From Strigamia acuminata (Eukaryota; Arthropoda; Chilopoda; Geophilomorpha; Linotaeniidae): 64,000 nucleotides of DNA. The notes beneath the pieces are model-generated. The model ran no database searches and had not been told where the DNA came from. It worked only from the letters and a program-made list of their open reading frames with translations. The DNA lies in contig CASHSZ010000132.1 of NCBI GenBank assembly GCA_949358305.1, positions 122,001 through 186,000 on the forward strand. Reading direction: 5' to 3'. Of this stretch, positions 22,501 to 32,427 are shown piece after piece (the stretch's first letter is position 1; each line of letters begins with the position of its first letter). The position numbers were made by a program, and so were the translations under genes.

Positions 22501-23665
22501 GGAGGATCGAGTCTATAGACGGCATCTGAATCGGGTCTATAACTGTTATCGCATTCAGGGGGCGATAATCAATGCATAGTCGAGGCTCCGAGCCTGGACG
22601 CATTACCAGGACGATCCGCATCGCGTATTCGCCCAGCGCTTGAGTTACTATGCCCTTGTCGAGCATGTCTTGGCACATCTGCGTCACAATGTCTCTTTTC
22701 TGGGGGTTCATCCCCTTGTAAGGCACTCGAATCGGCTTGTCTGTGGTTAAGACTATTTCGTGGGTTGCTTCCGTCGTTCGACCAGGTGTCTTGGTCAGAA
22801 TTCTTTCATGTTTTCGAAGCACTCGCCTTAGTAGCGATGCCTCGTTAACACGCAGTGCTGCCTCCTCGACCAGTGTGTCCACGACGTTACTCCTCTGTAA
22901 TTCCAGAGTGAAGGCTGCGAAATCGTAATCTTGGACGAATTTTCGCAATCCTCTTCCGTATTCCTCTTTGTCCTTGGCTTCGTCCAGTAATTTTTGGGGA
23001 ACTACGGGGACTGGCCGTTCTCCCTCGGGACTTATCCAGTTCCATGAACGGGTTATCGGGTTTGGCTGAATTTTCAGTTTTGCCATGATATCCATCCCTA
23101 AGAGGAATACTTTGTCGTGGGATGGCAAGACTATGAAGGGGTGGGACAGGTTCCCCCCCTTCCAGTCGATCATGATGCGAACTACGCCCCTCGGCTTGAC
23201 GTAGCCGTTGGCGGTGAGCAATTCTACGTTCGCGTTCACTTGTGCCACCTTTTTTTCAATATCCAAGTCCTTTACTATATCTTCGGATATGAATGAACGA
23301 TCTGCTCCTGAATCCAGCAGACCGAACAATTTTTGGTTTTCGATCTCCACTGGCAGCATACACAGAGTTTCGCAATGTGTTTTCGTGACATTGCAGTGAA
23401 AAACGCGTAATGTTTGGGGCTCAACCTCCAGATTGAACGGGAGGTCCGTCCAATCTATGTCGACCTCCGGCTTCGTTCTCACTTGCATACTTGTCAGCGT
23501 CACTGTTTCTTCCTTCTTCGGAATGGTCTGCATGCGATCTTTGATCTGTGCTTCTGCCAAGGCATGACCTGCGGGTCCAGTGTGATATTTCTTCTTTTTA
23601 ATTTCCGCGGCTGGCGCAGACGAAGCTGAATTTATTTCGGCGACGCCTGCGCTTGGGAGTTTTTT
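19529..23665 (-). CDS. pol: Element B pol polyprotein (protease, RT, RNase H, integrase)
   Basis: Pol is in -1 frame to gag and is open upstream of any ATG to the slippery site at 23665-23659, so it is expected as a Gag-Pol fusion; the TTG at 23560 need not be a start. Counting from that TTG, the protease DSGA is at residues 83-86, the RT YLDD at 428-431, then RNase H (HTDASKIGLGAALLQ), an HHCC integrase finger (HPLASHSGIA to CPRCQAC), and an integrase core with SIDLMG, ISDNGPQF and an E in NPVERLN. The C-terminus is acidic and rich in E and N. These enzymes copy the RNA and insert the cDNA. All catalytic motifs are present, with no lesion. Confidence 0.95.
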   Translation of the reverse strand, partial: KKLPSAGVAEINSASSAPAAEIKKKKYHTGPAGHALAEAQIKDRMQTIPKKEETVTLTSMQVRTKPEVDIDWTDLPFNLEVEPQTLRVFHCNVTKTHCETLCMLPVEIENQKLFGLLDSGADRSFISEDIVKDLDIEKKVAQVNANVELLTANGYVKPRGVVRIMIDWKGGNLSHPFIVLPSHDKVFLLGMDIMAKLKIQPNPITRSWNWISPEGERPVPVVPQKLLDEAKDKEEYGRGLRKFVQDYDFAAFTLELQRSNVVDTLVEEAALRVNEASLLRRVLRKHERILTKTPGRTTEATHEIVLTTDKPIRVPYKGMNPQKRDIVTQMCQDMLDKGIVTQALGEYAMRIVLVMRPGSEPRLCIDYRPLNAITVIDPIQMPSIDSILRELSPFKWVTTMDLSKGYWQVELKPEDKLKTAFYSPIGRLMFNVMPFGLVNAPSTFQKLIESVLGDMLHDFVWAYLDDIIITSDTFEEHIDHIDRVVSRLAKAGLHIHPGKSKFCRKELAFLGYRIGVEGIAIDPEKVKAINGFPAPEDIKGVQRFMGMVNFFGRLLSGLAEVAAPITDLLRTDKEFEWTVQCEAAFSTIKQMLADVEKMPLPDLNRPFVLHTDASKIGLGAALLQTHVYNGISQEVPCMFISRKIQGAEKNYTATELECLAVIWAVRKFRDYLEYTNFEVQTDHQALSWLMKLKEPSGRLARWQLELMACDITITYRPGKYNHVADALSRAPASDPQGPDDDGEDDTHLLYCPTPRRIWRLRKANELPVMEPEDRTFCGFWTRTYQPAGTSDSTSAIQPPPPGETHKTLLRAFTAKIEEKTQYAPPTRREFVEHQAADTKCQIITQYLLNGEFPEGMTNPHRRKQFVKEATSYLIDDELLVKYHPTFQDDLSGAGNSVKVVVPASLHNRLLWLMHGHPLASHSGIARTLYRVKQLFFWPGARQKITKFIRHCPRCQACRPRDKVARNAMSLGPYAPFDCLSIDLMGPKPTTGNKNMYILVIMDVATRWPELYALAKPSAENIVECLYDVAMRFGFPRKLISDNGPQFRSRIYKDFCRKFKMDASNTSTYNPQTNPVERLNKDIKYALTVFTDIHNRWDEYLREIAFSIRSTVSRTREFSPAYLNFARELRMPWDPRVAEAVNVLDPSSPHEYVCRLEQTISDTYQHMMAHIFNMRERIADKEGDLAFANFKVNDLVWKEAHTLSNAARGIAAGLADKRDGPYVIVAEHGGNAYQLRRLEDNKNFQSIHGRDLRPYLPEFPQEIWLEGQTHSGQGGTVVDTFQKTNEAENIAENEDEFFDAESPADEAPTQPEQAISEREEAEECTSEMENKKINNEKNANTSEMNEQVESRSTSMSKINLRPRRSNNPFIRDGKVVGKN
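23614..23665 (-). promoter_or_regulatory. Element B gag-pol -1 frameshift signal
   Basis: The heptamer A AAA AAC lies in gag phase at 23665-23659. After a 6-nt spacer (23658-23653), bases 23652-23644 can pair with 23622-23614 as a 9-bp stem with one G-U. The gag stop TAA lies in the loop. The -1 frame is open through the signal into pol. The spacing matches the retroviral norm. Confidence 0.75.
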
Positions 23666-26600
23666 GCTAGATTAGTATTTAACTCCATCATCATTTTCAT
23701 CAAGGTTTGCATGATGCCTTTTTCTTTGACGGTTTTTTCGCATTTGTCGGAGTAGTGACCGTATTCTCCGCAGCTGTAACATTTGATGTTACTTTTATCC
23801 CCTGTGGGAGTGAATCCCGGTTTTTTCGGGACGAAGGGCGTCGGGAATCGTCTTTTTCCTCCCAATGCCCCTCTCGCTTTTGTTGCCTGCACGTGTGCTC
23901 TGAATTGTGCGATTGCTAAGGCCCGGTGTGCATGGTGCAAATAGGGACCTTGATCGTCGCATCCCGTCGACAAGTTTTCGAGGTGCTCATTTAGGGCTTC
24001 CTCGTCGCTTGATGCTGGCTCCTCTTCTTTAGCCGTGGCGAGAGGTGTTGTCTCTTCGACTTTCTCCATCTGGGTGGAGTCCGTCGAGGTCACCTGCATC
24101 GCCGTTGCTGCCGGTGCTTTCTTTGGGGCAGCTATCGGGTTGGCTGGAAGAATACTGCCTGCTTTAGGCGTCAGCATTCGTCCGAAGGATGCTTCGGTGA
24201 GACTCATTATGCCGCTCAAATATTCACTTGGCCTCATTAATTTCTCTGAGGTCTTGTGACGTTCGGCGCTCGTCTGCAACCGTTTCTCGTGCGCGTCAGC
24301 TTCCTCCGGGGGCAGAGTGGCGTAATACCGCTGTTCTATTTCTAACGTGTTTGTTAGAAGATAGTTACTGACATCTTGGTAATCGCCAGTGCGGGGTGCA
24401 CGCATGTCTAGCAGAATTCTTTGCGAGTGGGCCGATAATCCTCCGTAAAAGATCATCGTAAAACCAGCGGGGTTTATTTCGTACGGCGCTCTTGCAAACA
24501 GGAGTTTCGCTCGGGCGTCGTAGTCGGCTAATGTTTCTCCTGGGGCTTGTCGTAGACCCCGTAATTTGTTACTGATCTCGTCTGGAGTCTCGCCGTATCG
24601 GAGATCGAAACGGACGAGAAAATCGTCCCAGGTTGGGTTTTTCAGTCCCTGGTACCATTCTCGAGCTGACCCCGTAGTTAGCTCCACTAGCCCGTGGGTT
24701 AGCATGTCGGCGACGGTGGCTTTTGTCGCTTTCTTGATACGCATTACTTCGTCCAGGAAGCGGTCTCCGGCCTTCCACGAACCGTCAAATCGCGTTTGAA
24801 TATAGTGTTGCCAGCGGATGTTACCCGTGGCTTCACTGCTTGGTTCGTTTCGTACGCCATATTTGCGCTTAACCCTCTCTCCAGCGCGATTATGTTCGTC
24901 GCCTGGATGGCCTAGATCGATTCCTTCTCTTCTGAAAGAGTTCAGCAGGGCTCGGCCTAGCTCAGACATCGTGTAATGTCGGCCAGATGAGTCCTGAAAG
25001 TTCCCTTCCTCTGAACGAGGGTTGGAGCTCCGGGAAGAGCGGTCTGAAGCATTCGGCCGGTTCGACCGGTGCCCATCGCTGCCTTCTTGACTCCTTCCTG
25101 TAGACGGTCGACTCGGATGGTCGTCGTCCGACGAATCGGAGGGCTCGGAGGGATCTCCTTGGGGGTGAAACCTCGGCCCTCTCGGTGGGGTCTCTCCGCC
25201 AGCCTTCTTCTGTTTCGAGCCTTCGGATGGCGGCGGCTCCCCTCCGTCGTTGTTCTCGCAAAAAGAATGCCATCTGTTTTCCTCGCTTTCGGGGCGTTCC
25301 CGATTTTTATTTGCGTTTTTCTTTTCGAGTAACGCGTCGATGGCTGCTCCCGTCTCGGATCTTTTTGAGGGGTGACGGTCCTTTGTTTTTGGGACCGACT
25401 CGTCTCTCTTTTGAGATTTCCCCCTTTTCGCCGTTTTTGCCGGCTTTGTTGCACCTTCTCCTGTGTCGGTATCAGAGCCGCTGGGGGGTTCTGGTTTCCG
25501 TTTCAGGTTTTCTTCATTTTTCTTCCTGTCCGAGACGTCTTGTGCGTACTCTTTCTGGAACTTTTCTGTCTCCTTCTCCCAGTTTTCGGCTTCCCATCTT
25601 TTTTGCTCATCTATTATAGCTTGTTTCTTCGCTTTGTACTCTTCGGTCCATCTGACTCGATCCCACTCTTCTTTCTCTTTCAGAAACTGTTCTTTTTCTT
25701 TTCTGGCTTCCTCTTCTCTCAACCTCTCGCGATGTTGTTCTTCCCATTTCTGATGTTGTAGAATGGCCTCTTTTCGCAACATTTGTAGTTTTTCTGTTTT
25801 TCTTTGAGCTATTAGCGCTTGAAATTGGTCCTCGTACTCTTGAGCTTCTCGATGTCGCCCTTCTACTGTTGCGTTCCATTCTTTTCGAATTTTAGCTTCT
25901 CGTTCTTCCCTCATTTTTTGGACCAGTTTCTCTGTTCTCTCGGTGGTTCTTCTCTCGCGTTGCTCCCTTTCTTCCTCTTCCTTCCAGAGTTCTCGCCGCT
26001 CTGCGCTCAGCCTTCGTTGGCGACTAGTCGCTTCTTGTCTGGCTTCCTCGCGGGCCTTCTCTCTGGATTCGTGAAGTGTTCGGTTGGGGTCTGGCGCGAA
26101 ACCTCCGGTGTCACTGGGCGTTACCTGGGGCATGGGCGTCTCCGCTGCTGGTCTTGCGACCGGCGTCGGGGCTTGTGCCGCACAGATAGCGTCAGTGAGT
26201 AGGGTAATCGATTCCCAGACTGACGTTCCTACTGGAATGTCTATCATCGCTTTTAGCTGGGCAGCTTGCTGCGTCAACCGAATTAGGTGAGATACTTCGA
26301 AGGAAACAACTGCAGGACTCGCCGTAACTCGGGGGGTTATCGGGGTCCCGCCGTCGTTTTTCCGTGGGGTTTGCTCCACGGACGTCTGAGCCGTGGGTGG
26401 CGATGGGTTCGTGCCGACCGTGACCGTTATTTTCGGAGCTTCATTCGTCTCCTCGGTCATCAATATCGATACTCGTCCTGGCGATACGTCGCGAATTTCT
26501 TCTCGATTTTCTATGGCTTCCGGATCGGTATCCTCGAAGGGTTGCATATTCAAGGGAACCCGCTCTCGCTCTGGCCCGTCTAGGGCCGCGAGCGATGCAG

Positions 26601-26772
26601 CTTGCTCCTCTTTCTGCGCCTTCGCTCTCCTTTTATTCGCTCGGGCTTTCGCCTTTGCGGACATTTCAGGGACGGGACCATCCGATCTCAGGTGGTAGTC
26701 GGAGGTCCTTTTTCCCTTCTCGGGCATTCTCTGCTCGGTTTCAGACGTGGATTGCTCGTCTTTGTCTGACAT
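23632..26772 (-). CDS. gag: Element B gag, 1046 residues
   Basis: It begins MSDKDEQ about 95 bases after the 5' LTR. Residues of roughly 220-440 are an E/K/R/Q-rich predicted coiled coil. A serine- and acid-rich region around 530-610 follows, then a capsid-like region (WYQGLKNPTWDDFLVRFDLRYG and later helices) at roughly 620-850. A CCHC knuckle CYSCGEYGHYSDKC lies near residues 998-1011. Gag builds the particle and binds RNA. It is long for a Ty3/gypsy Gag, mostly because of the coiled-coil half. Its last codons overlap the pol frame. Confidence 0.9.
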   Translation of the reverse strand: MSDKDEQSTSETEQRMPEKGKRTSDYHLRSDGPVPEMSAKAKARANKRRAKAQKEEQAASLAALDGPERERVPLNMQPFEDTDPEAIENREEIRDVSPGRVSILMTEETNEAPKITVTVGTNPSPPTAQTSVEQTPRKNDGGTPITPRVTASPAVVSFEVSHLIRLTQQAAQLKAMIDIPVGTSVWESITLLTDAICAAQAPTPVARPAAETPMPQVTPSDTGGFAPDPNRTLHESREKAREEARQEATSRQRRLSAERRELWKEEEEREQRERRTTERTEKLVQKMREEREAKIRKEWNATVEGRHREAQEYEDQFQALIAQRKTEKLQMLRKEAILQHQKWEEQHRERLREEEARKEKEQFLKEKEEWDRVRWTEEYKAKKQAIIDEQKRWEAENWEKETEKFQKEYAQDVSDRKKNEENLKRKPEPPSGSDTDTGEGATKPAKTAKRGKSQKRDESVPKTKDRHPSKRSETGAAIDALLEKKNANKNRERPESEENRWHSFCENNDGGEPPPSEGSKQKKAGGETPPRGPRFHPQGDPSEPSDSSDDDHPSRPSTGRSQEGSDGHRSNRPNASDRSSRSSNPRSEEGNFQDSSGRHYTMSELGRALLNSFRREGIDLGHPGDEHNRAGERVKRKYGVRNEPSSEATGNIRWQHYIQTRFDGSWKAGDRFLDEVMRIKKATKATVADMLTHGLVELTTGSAREWYQGLKNPTWDDFLVRFDLRYGETPDEISNKLRGLRQAPGETLADYDARAKLLFARAPYEINPAGFTMIFYGGLSAHSQRILLDMRAPRTGDYQDVSNYLLTNTLEIEQRYYATLPPEEADAHEKRLQTSAERHKTSEKLMRPSEYLSGIMSLTEASFGRMLTPKAGSILPANPIAAPKKAPAATAMQVTSTDSTQMEKVEETTPLATAKEEEPASSDEEALNEHLENLSTGCDDQGPYLHHAHRALAIAQFRAHVQATKARGALGGKRRFPTPFVPKKPGFTPTGDKSNIKCYSCGEYGHYSDKCEKTVKEKGIMQTLMKMMMELNTNLAKNSQAQASPK

Positions 26773-26846
26773 TTTCTTTCGGTAATTCTACGATTTGGGT
26801 TATCTTATTGAGAGATCACAAGTTCAGATTTGAGATTTATTTCTAA

Positions 26847-26864
26847 ATCCCGGACAGGCCCCCA
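26847..26864 (-). promoter_or_regulatory. Element B primer-binding site (tRNA-Pro type)
   Basis: TGGGGGCCTGTCCGGGAT starts two bases after the 5' LTR on the minus strand. It matches the complement of a tRNA-Pro 3' end, as I remember it, at 16 of 18 positions. Confidence 0.65.
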
Positions 26865-26866
26865 CG

Positions 26867-27686
26867 TGTCGCGTCCTACTTGGTATAGGTTTAAATAGCG
26901 CTAACGTGTAATACTTTACCTGTGATCAATTATGTAAATACCCAAATGAATACCAAATGTATGTAAATAAACAGGTAATTTATTCACCAGGCTTTATGCC
27001 TTTAAAATACACTCAGTAATAATTCTAGAGTCGACGTGGTCAGCGTCGAACAAAGGATTTCTCAAGATGGCGTCGTCGATTCCGCGTGGTCGGCGGAACA
27101 AAGGCGGCGTCTCGAGTTGTCGTTAATTCGTCACGGATTCGTCTTCACGGACGCGGTGGAATGCTCTTTCGAGTCTTCTATCCGTGCCTGTTGTCTAGGG
27201 TTTGTTTAGCGTCGCAGAGGCCTCGTCTAGGAACTTTGGGGTTCCCTACAAAGCACTCGGACACTTACTTCGGCGAATAATCGTCTGGGCGATTATTCTG
27301 GGTGATTTCACAAGGGCTATTCTCGTGCTTTCGCAGGAATAGCTCGCAAGTGACTTCGTGAGAGTTACAGTTTGCACTTTACTCAGCGATCCTCGATCAA
27401 TCCTAACTTGTAGTTGAAGTTGGCCTGACGGTGAGGTAGTTGCTGTGTTCTTGGTGTCGTTTGTGTAAGTTCTCTCTTTAGGCGGGAAACACAGCCTTTT
27501 ATGCAGTGGGGTGAAGGGCCGGCGATCAACCAATGGGGGCTGACCACCAGCCGCTTCCTCCCCCTCGGGGCACACACCTGCCATGGGGAGGTGGAGCCAA
27601 CTCGGGGGGGAACGACTCTTTAATCATAGTGACTCATAGGACAAGTATCCGCCCTGGGGGGACACTTATCCAACTGGGTCACCACA
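26867..27686 (-). repeat. Element B 5' LTR
   Basis: The 820-bp LTR ends at 26867 before the primer site. It has a TATA-like CATAAAAGG near 27495-27505 and AATAAA near the 3' end. A consensus donor GTAAGT lies at 27268-27263, downstream of the presumed start, and could serve the spliced third-ORF message. Confidence 0.95.
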
Positions 27687-27709
27687 ACTCATACTGGAGA
27701 ATAACCTTT
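27687..27709 (+). pseudogene. Zinc-finger continuation beyond element B
   Basis: The sequence continues finger 7 with HTGE, then TAA where the linker lysine would be, then PF. It ends against the BEL LTR at 27710. The first four bases are the ACTC duplication. Confidence 0.7.
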
Positions 27710-28809
27710 TGTTGCTTTTGCAACTCCTAAGCAGTGTTGTGCGCGGTCCGCGGTCCTGGTACCGCGGTCGCGGTCCGCGGTCCTGTTCCGGCAGCTAAAA
27801 AGAACTGCGGTCCCGGTCCGCGGTCCCTGGACCGGGACCGCGGTCTCGGTCCGCGGTCCACCATGTACCGCGGACCGGGAACGCGGTCCCGGTCCAGGAC
27901 CGGGACCGCGTTTTTGCGTTACATCTCGCGGTCCACGAGAAAACACGAGATCGCGAGATATACCGCAATATACTAGAATCTCGTCGTTTTCAAAATGCGT
28001 AGGTAAAACGTTCACTGCCTAGCGCAAACGTCAAACACACATAAGCAAACATTCAATCCTATTGAAATGAAATGACAATCGAGCGTAATAGCATTTTTCA
28101 TAAATTTTCATAATTTTTTCAGTTTTAATTAGTTTTTAAACGTTTTTTAATGCTATTACACTCGATTGTCATTTCATTTCAATAGGATTGAATGTTTGCT
28201 TAGTGTTTGACGTTTGCGCTAGGCAGTGAACGTTTTATCTACGCATTTTGAAAACGACGAGATTCTGATATTTTGCGGTATATCTCGCGATCTCGTGTTT
28301 TCTCGTGGACCGCGAGATGTACCGCAAAAGCGGTCCGCGGTCCACAAAATTTTAAAAGGAACGCGGTCCCGGTCCGCGGTCCAGGACCGGCCTTTTAAAA
28401 GTACCGCGGTCCCGGTCCGTACTTGCCGCAAAAGGAACGCGGTCCCGGTCCCGGTCCGGGACCGCGGACCGGCGGTCCTGGATCGCCGGTCCGGGACCGG
28501 AACCGCGCACAACACTGCTCCTAAGACAATATTGGACAAATAAAAGTTACTTTGGATTCACGATGTTTCCGAAATTTGGCTGATTCTTGTGGATGACAAA
28601 TAAAGCACACGTTCAAACGGATTTACATTTGACAGTGAATAATTTTATTTAAAACAGGAAATAAGAAATGTTCTATTCCCCACCCTTAATCCTTCAATAA
28701 AATGTCCCAGTACAGAGTGGGTCACCGAAGTGACCCTCTGGTGGCCAAACATGGCGCCACCTCCAATTCCCCCTAAATGTTGGCTTCTACAGGAACTTCA
28801 GTTTCCACA
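27710..28809 (-). repeat. BEL/Pao 3' LTR, split by a foldback insertion
   Basis: LTR sequence is 27710-27731 plus 28526-28809, about 306 bp once the insert and one 8-bp duplicate are removed, matching the right LTR's 307 bp. TGTGG opens it on the minus strand at 28809. The pol frame runs into it and stops at 28773. Confidence 0.8.
27732..28517. mobile_element. hAT-like foldback element (MITE), 786 bp
   Basis: Ends are CAGTGTTGTGCGCGG and its inverted copy CCGCGCACAACACTG. The 8-bp duplication CTCCTAAG flanks it exactly (27724-27731 and 28518-28525), as in hAT transposons. Almost the whole insert is one inverted repeat with a centre near 28110-28130. Each subterminal 150-200 bp is packed with short self-complementary motifs of the GGTCCGCGGTCC type; the inner arms are AT-rich. 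No transposase frame is present. Confidence 0.85.
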
Positions 28810-31800
28810 GTCCCCCCCTCCCGGGGACGTTCCAATTCGTTTTCTATCTCCAAGGGGCAAAGTCTTTGTATCGGTCGGCGAAACTTTGTTCGGTTTGGAA
28901 GCTGTAATTCACAAGATCGAATTAATCCGTCGCGACCGACTTTCACGTCGGTGATTCTCCCAATTTTCCAGGTAAGTCTTGGCTGGTTCTGGTCCTCGAT
29001 TAAAGCCAAGTCGCCCACTCTAAACTTCGCGGTGCTCGAATTTCCCCTTTGTTGGCGTAACTCGACGAGGTACTCATGCGTCCATCTTCTCCAGAAATGG
29101 GCAACAATCGTCTGGCGTTGTTTCCAAATTCGTAAAATCTGGGCCTGTGTTTTTGGTCGATCTACAGTGCTAGGAACGTTAGGTAAAGTGATTAGACGTT
29201 TTCCCACAAGAAAATGTGCGGGTGTGAGTGGATCTGGCTCTGCTGGGCTATCGTAGACGTATGTTAATGGCCGTGAGTTTATCACAGCCTCTACTTCGAC
29301 TAACACAGTCGAAAGTCCTTCGTAGCTCAGAGACGTGCGCCCGATTGTCTTCTTTAAAGCAATTTTTACCGACCGCACCATGCGTTCCCAAAAACCGCCC
29401 CACCACGGTGCGGTCTCGACGATGAACTTCCAAGTAATTTTTCAGAAACTCTTGAAATCGACTCACTAATACTTCGTTCAAAAATACATTCAACTCGCGA
29501 TCAGCTCTGTTGAAAGTTTTGGCGTTGTCTGAATATATGGTTGTTAGTATTCCTCTTCTTCCCACAAAGCGCTTAAACGTATCCACAAATCGATCCGTTG
29601 ACAAATTCGAAAGTATCTCCAAGTGTACGGCTCTTGTGACCGCGCACGTAAATAATGCGATATAAAGTTTTTCACCTTGATTGGAATACAGTGGTCCTGC
29701 AAAGTCCACGCCACTTGTCTCGAATGGTGCACTCGGTGTTATGCGGTCGAGTGGCATCAGTCCCCATCGCTCTTTTGCCAATCGTCCCTGCATTTTTCGG
29801 CAGAGTACGCATTTACTCAGTACCGCCTTGATTGTTTTCCTGGTTCGTGGGATCCAAAATCGTTCGCGAAAACTGCTGAGCGTGTCTGCCAGTCCCCCGT
29901 GCAGTGTTCGTTCGTGCTCTTCTGTAATAATCAAATTTGTTATATAATTGTTACACAATAATATGTATGGCTCTCGGATGTCGCGTTCAATTTCTGCCAG
30001 CGCCCATCTGTGTGTTGCACGCATCAATTCGTTCTCGTCTATTGTCGAGGAAAACTGTAACAGCGGTGAGGTTTTCTCTACGAGTTCTCCTTTCTGTAGA
30101 CACTTTAGTTCTCGATGAAAATAAAAGTTTTGCAAATATTTTATCCAGTATCTCTCTCCTTTCTCAATCTCGTCTCTGCTCAATTCTCCCGTGATTTTAT
30201 CTTCAATTCGCAAGTTTTTAACAAACCGTAATACCCACGCAGTCGTTTTCTTTAATTTCGACCATCGACTGAATCGTGTGTAGTCAATCATCTGAATTTG
30301 TTCACTTATCGCGTTCACTTGGACTTCTTCGCTTGTATCCGTTGTTTTCATAATGTCCGTTTCAGTTGGCCAATTCGAATCGTTGCCACTCAACCACTGC
30401 GGTCCTTTCTGCCAAAAATCACTATTTGTTAGTTCTTGTACCGTTACGCCCTGTGTTAGTAGGTCTGCCGGATTCTCCTTGCCCGGGCAGTGGCGCCAAC
30501 AGCTGGTGTTTACTGTCTCCCCGATCTCTTTTACACGATTGAAGACAAATGTGACTGGACGATTCTTCGTTTCTCGCAGCCAATGTAGCACTATTTTCGA
30601 GTCGGTCCAAATTGTTACATTGTCGTATCCGATTGTCGACTGCAGCGTCGGCATAAGTCGGGCTGCCAGCAATGCTCCCATCAGTTCTAATTTAGGAAGG
30701 GTTAGTTCCTTTAGTGGTGCTACTCTGCATTTAGAAACGATAAAGGAAATGTTAATTGCACTTGTATTCGAGTCCAGGACTCGAGCATAAGCTACCACGC
30801 CGTATGCCCGAGGACTGGCGTCGCAGAAGATGTGAATCTCTTTCTTTACATCAATTCCTCCCCAGTTTAATAAATTTCGTGGAATTTTTAAATCATTCAG
30901 ATATGGTATTTGAGCACACCATTCTTCCCAAGTTTTTTTCACATATTCTGGGATTTTCTTGTCCCAACCAACCCCAAGTTTCCATAATTCCTGGAATAAA
31001 ATCTTAGCTGTGACCACAAAGGGATGAGCAAATCCCAATGGGTCAAAAATCATAGCTGTTGTTCTAATAATTGATTGTTTTGTGTATTTAGTTAATTCGA
31101 CCCCGTTAATTAATTCCGCAATGTCTAAACTTAATTCATCGATTCTTGTGTTCCACCCCACCCTCAAAACTTTAGTCTCTTGTTGGGAGAGTGATTCTTC
31201 ACAAGTCGGGTCATCAGTTACAATTATTTTTCTCAGCTCTTTACAATTAGTCTTCCACTTAGTCAGTCTCATATCCGCTTTCCTCAGAATTTCACAACTT
31301 TCACGGTACAGTTTTATAGCAGTTTTTAAATTGTTTATACTTAAAACGAGGTCGTCTACATACCGCTTGTCCTCCAATCGCTTGCACGTTTCTGGATATT
31401 CTTCCTTAAAGTCCTCAACATGATGATCGATGGTGGCCGAGAAGAGAAAAGGGCTGGGAGATGTGCCAAACGGTACTCGGGTTTGTCTGAGTTCTCTTAT
31501 CTTCGCCGGTTCGGTTCCATTCCAGTTTTCCTCGAGCCAAAGAAATCTCATGACGTCGCGTTCCTTTTTCTTCAAATGGATGCGATGGAAGGCTTTTTCA
31601 ATATCCGCGATGGCTGCGATGATTCCTGTTCTAAATTTAAGAATCACGTTTAGTAATTTCGGCAGTAAATTCGGTCCTTTGTATAAACAATCGTTCAACG
31701 AGAAGCATCCTTTCGCGTGTGAGGATGCGTCATACACAATTCTGAGTTTGGTCGTTGCTCTTGTCTCGTCGATCACAAGTCTGTGTGGAATATAATAAAT

Positions 31801-32427
31801 TGGGTTATTTTCTTCATTTTCCTGTGGTACTTCTTCGACAATTACCGTTCTAAGTTGTTCCGCGATCACTTCTTTGTACTGTAGGTAGAGTTTAGGATTT
31901 TTCCTAAATCGGTTGACCAAACTCCAAAATCTCTTCAATGCTGGTTGTCGGTTGTCGTCCAGTTCTTTTGCGTTCAATTTCCACGGCAGTTCGACTTCGT
32001 AGTGATCTTTCACCCACTCGATGCTTTCCTTGAATCGCCTCAACGTTTGTTCCTCGTGTTCGTTTTGGTCCACGGTTTCGTGTTTAATACCGATTGCCTC
32101 CAAACTCCAAAATTTCTCCAAAAGCTCATTAGTATTGTCAATTACAAGGATTTTATTTACCCGCACGAGTGCCGATACTGTCTCTTTATTCTCCCCAGAT
32201 GAGCCGTGTAACGTCCAACCGAAAATCGTCTCAATTGTCATTAAATTTTCTCCAAGTCGGTGTTGTTTTTCGGTGGTTACTTTCCAAAAATTGTCTACTC
32301 CGATCAAAATTGAAACTCCATCGTCCATTCGAACATTGCCGTTGCTCGCCAATTTGATGTTGTGTTTCTTTAGTTCGTTCAGTATTCTCTGGTCAGTCTG
32401 GCGCTGGTCAACGCTGGCGTGATCCAC
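28773..32427 (-). pseudogene. pol: BEL/Pao pol (RT, RNase H, integrase), one frameshift
   Basis: RT carries ADIEKAFHRIHL and RYVDDLVLS, the YVDD form typical of BEL/Pao. RNase H follows with IHIFCDASPRAYG, ELMGALLAARL and WTDSKIVLHWL. The integrase has an HHCC finger ending CVLCRKMQ, then GVDFAGPL and YSDNAKTF. In an A run near 29436-29441 the frame slips; the integrase continues in another frame as WKFIVETAPWWGGFWE, a strong BEL signature, down to 28773. The first residues overlap the end of the gag-protease frame in -1 phase, which in a family with one long ORF suggests a second lesion. Confidence 0.9.

Larger units (their letters stand above)
14818..27686 (-). mobile_element. Element B: complete Ty3/gypsy retrotransposon with three ORFs
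   Basis: The element spans 12,869 bp. Both LTRs are 820 bp and no difference was found between them on reading. The target duplication is ACTC (14814-14817 and 27687-27690). From its 5' side (right) it carries LTR, tRNA-Pro-type primer site, gag, -1 frameshift signal, pol, a spliced third ORF, polypurine tract and LTR. No stop or frameshift interrupts any ORF. It sits inside a zinc-finger gene. Intact frames and indistinguishable LTRs mean a very recent insertion that may still be autonomous. Confidence 0.95.

Noticed and set aside
19529-23560. TTG at 23560 as the start of element B pol
   Set aside because: The frame is open further upstream to a slippery site in the gag end, so a frameshift fusion explains expression better.
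29248-29434. Last part of the 1059-codon BEL pol frame
   Set aside because: It follows a frameshift; the true integrase continues in another frame with WKFIVETAPWWGGFWE.
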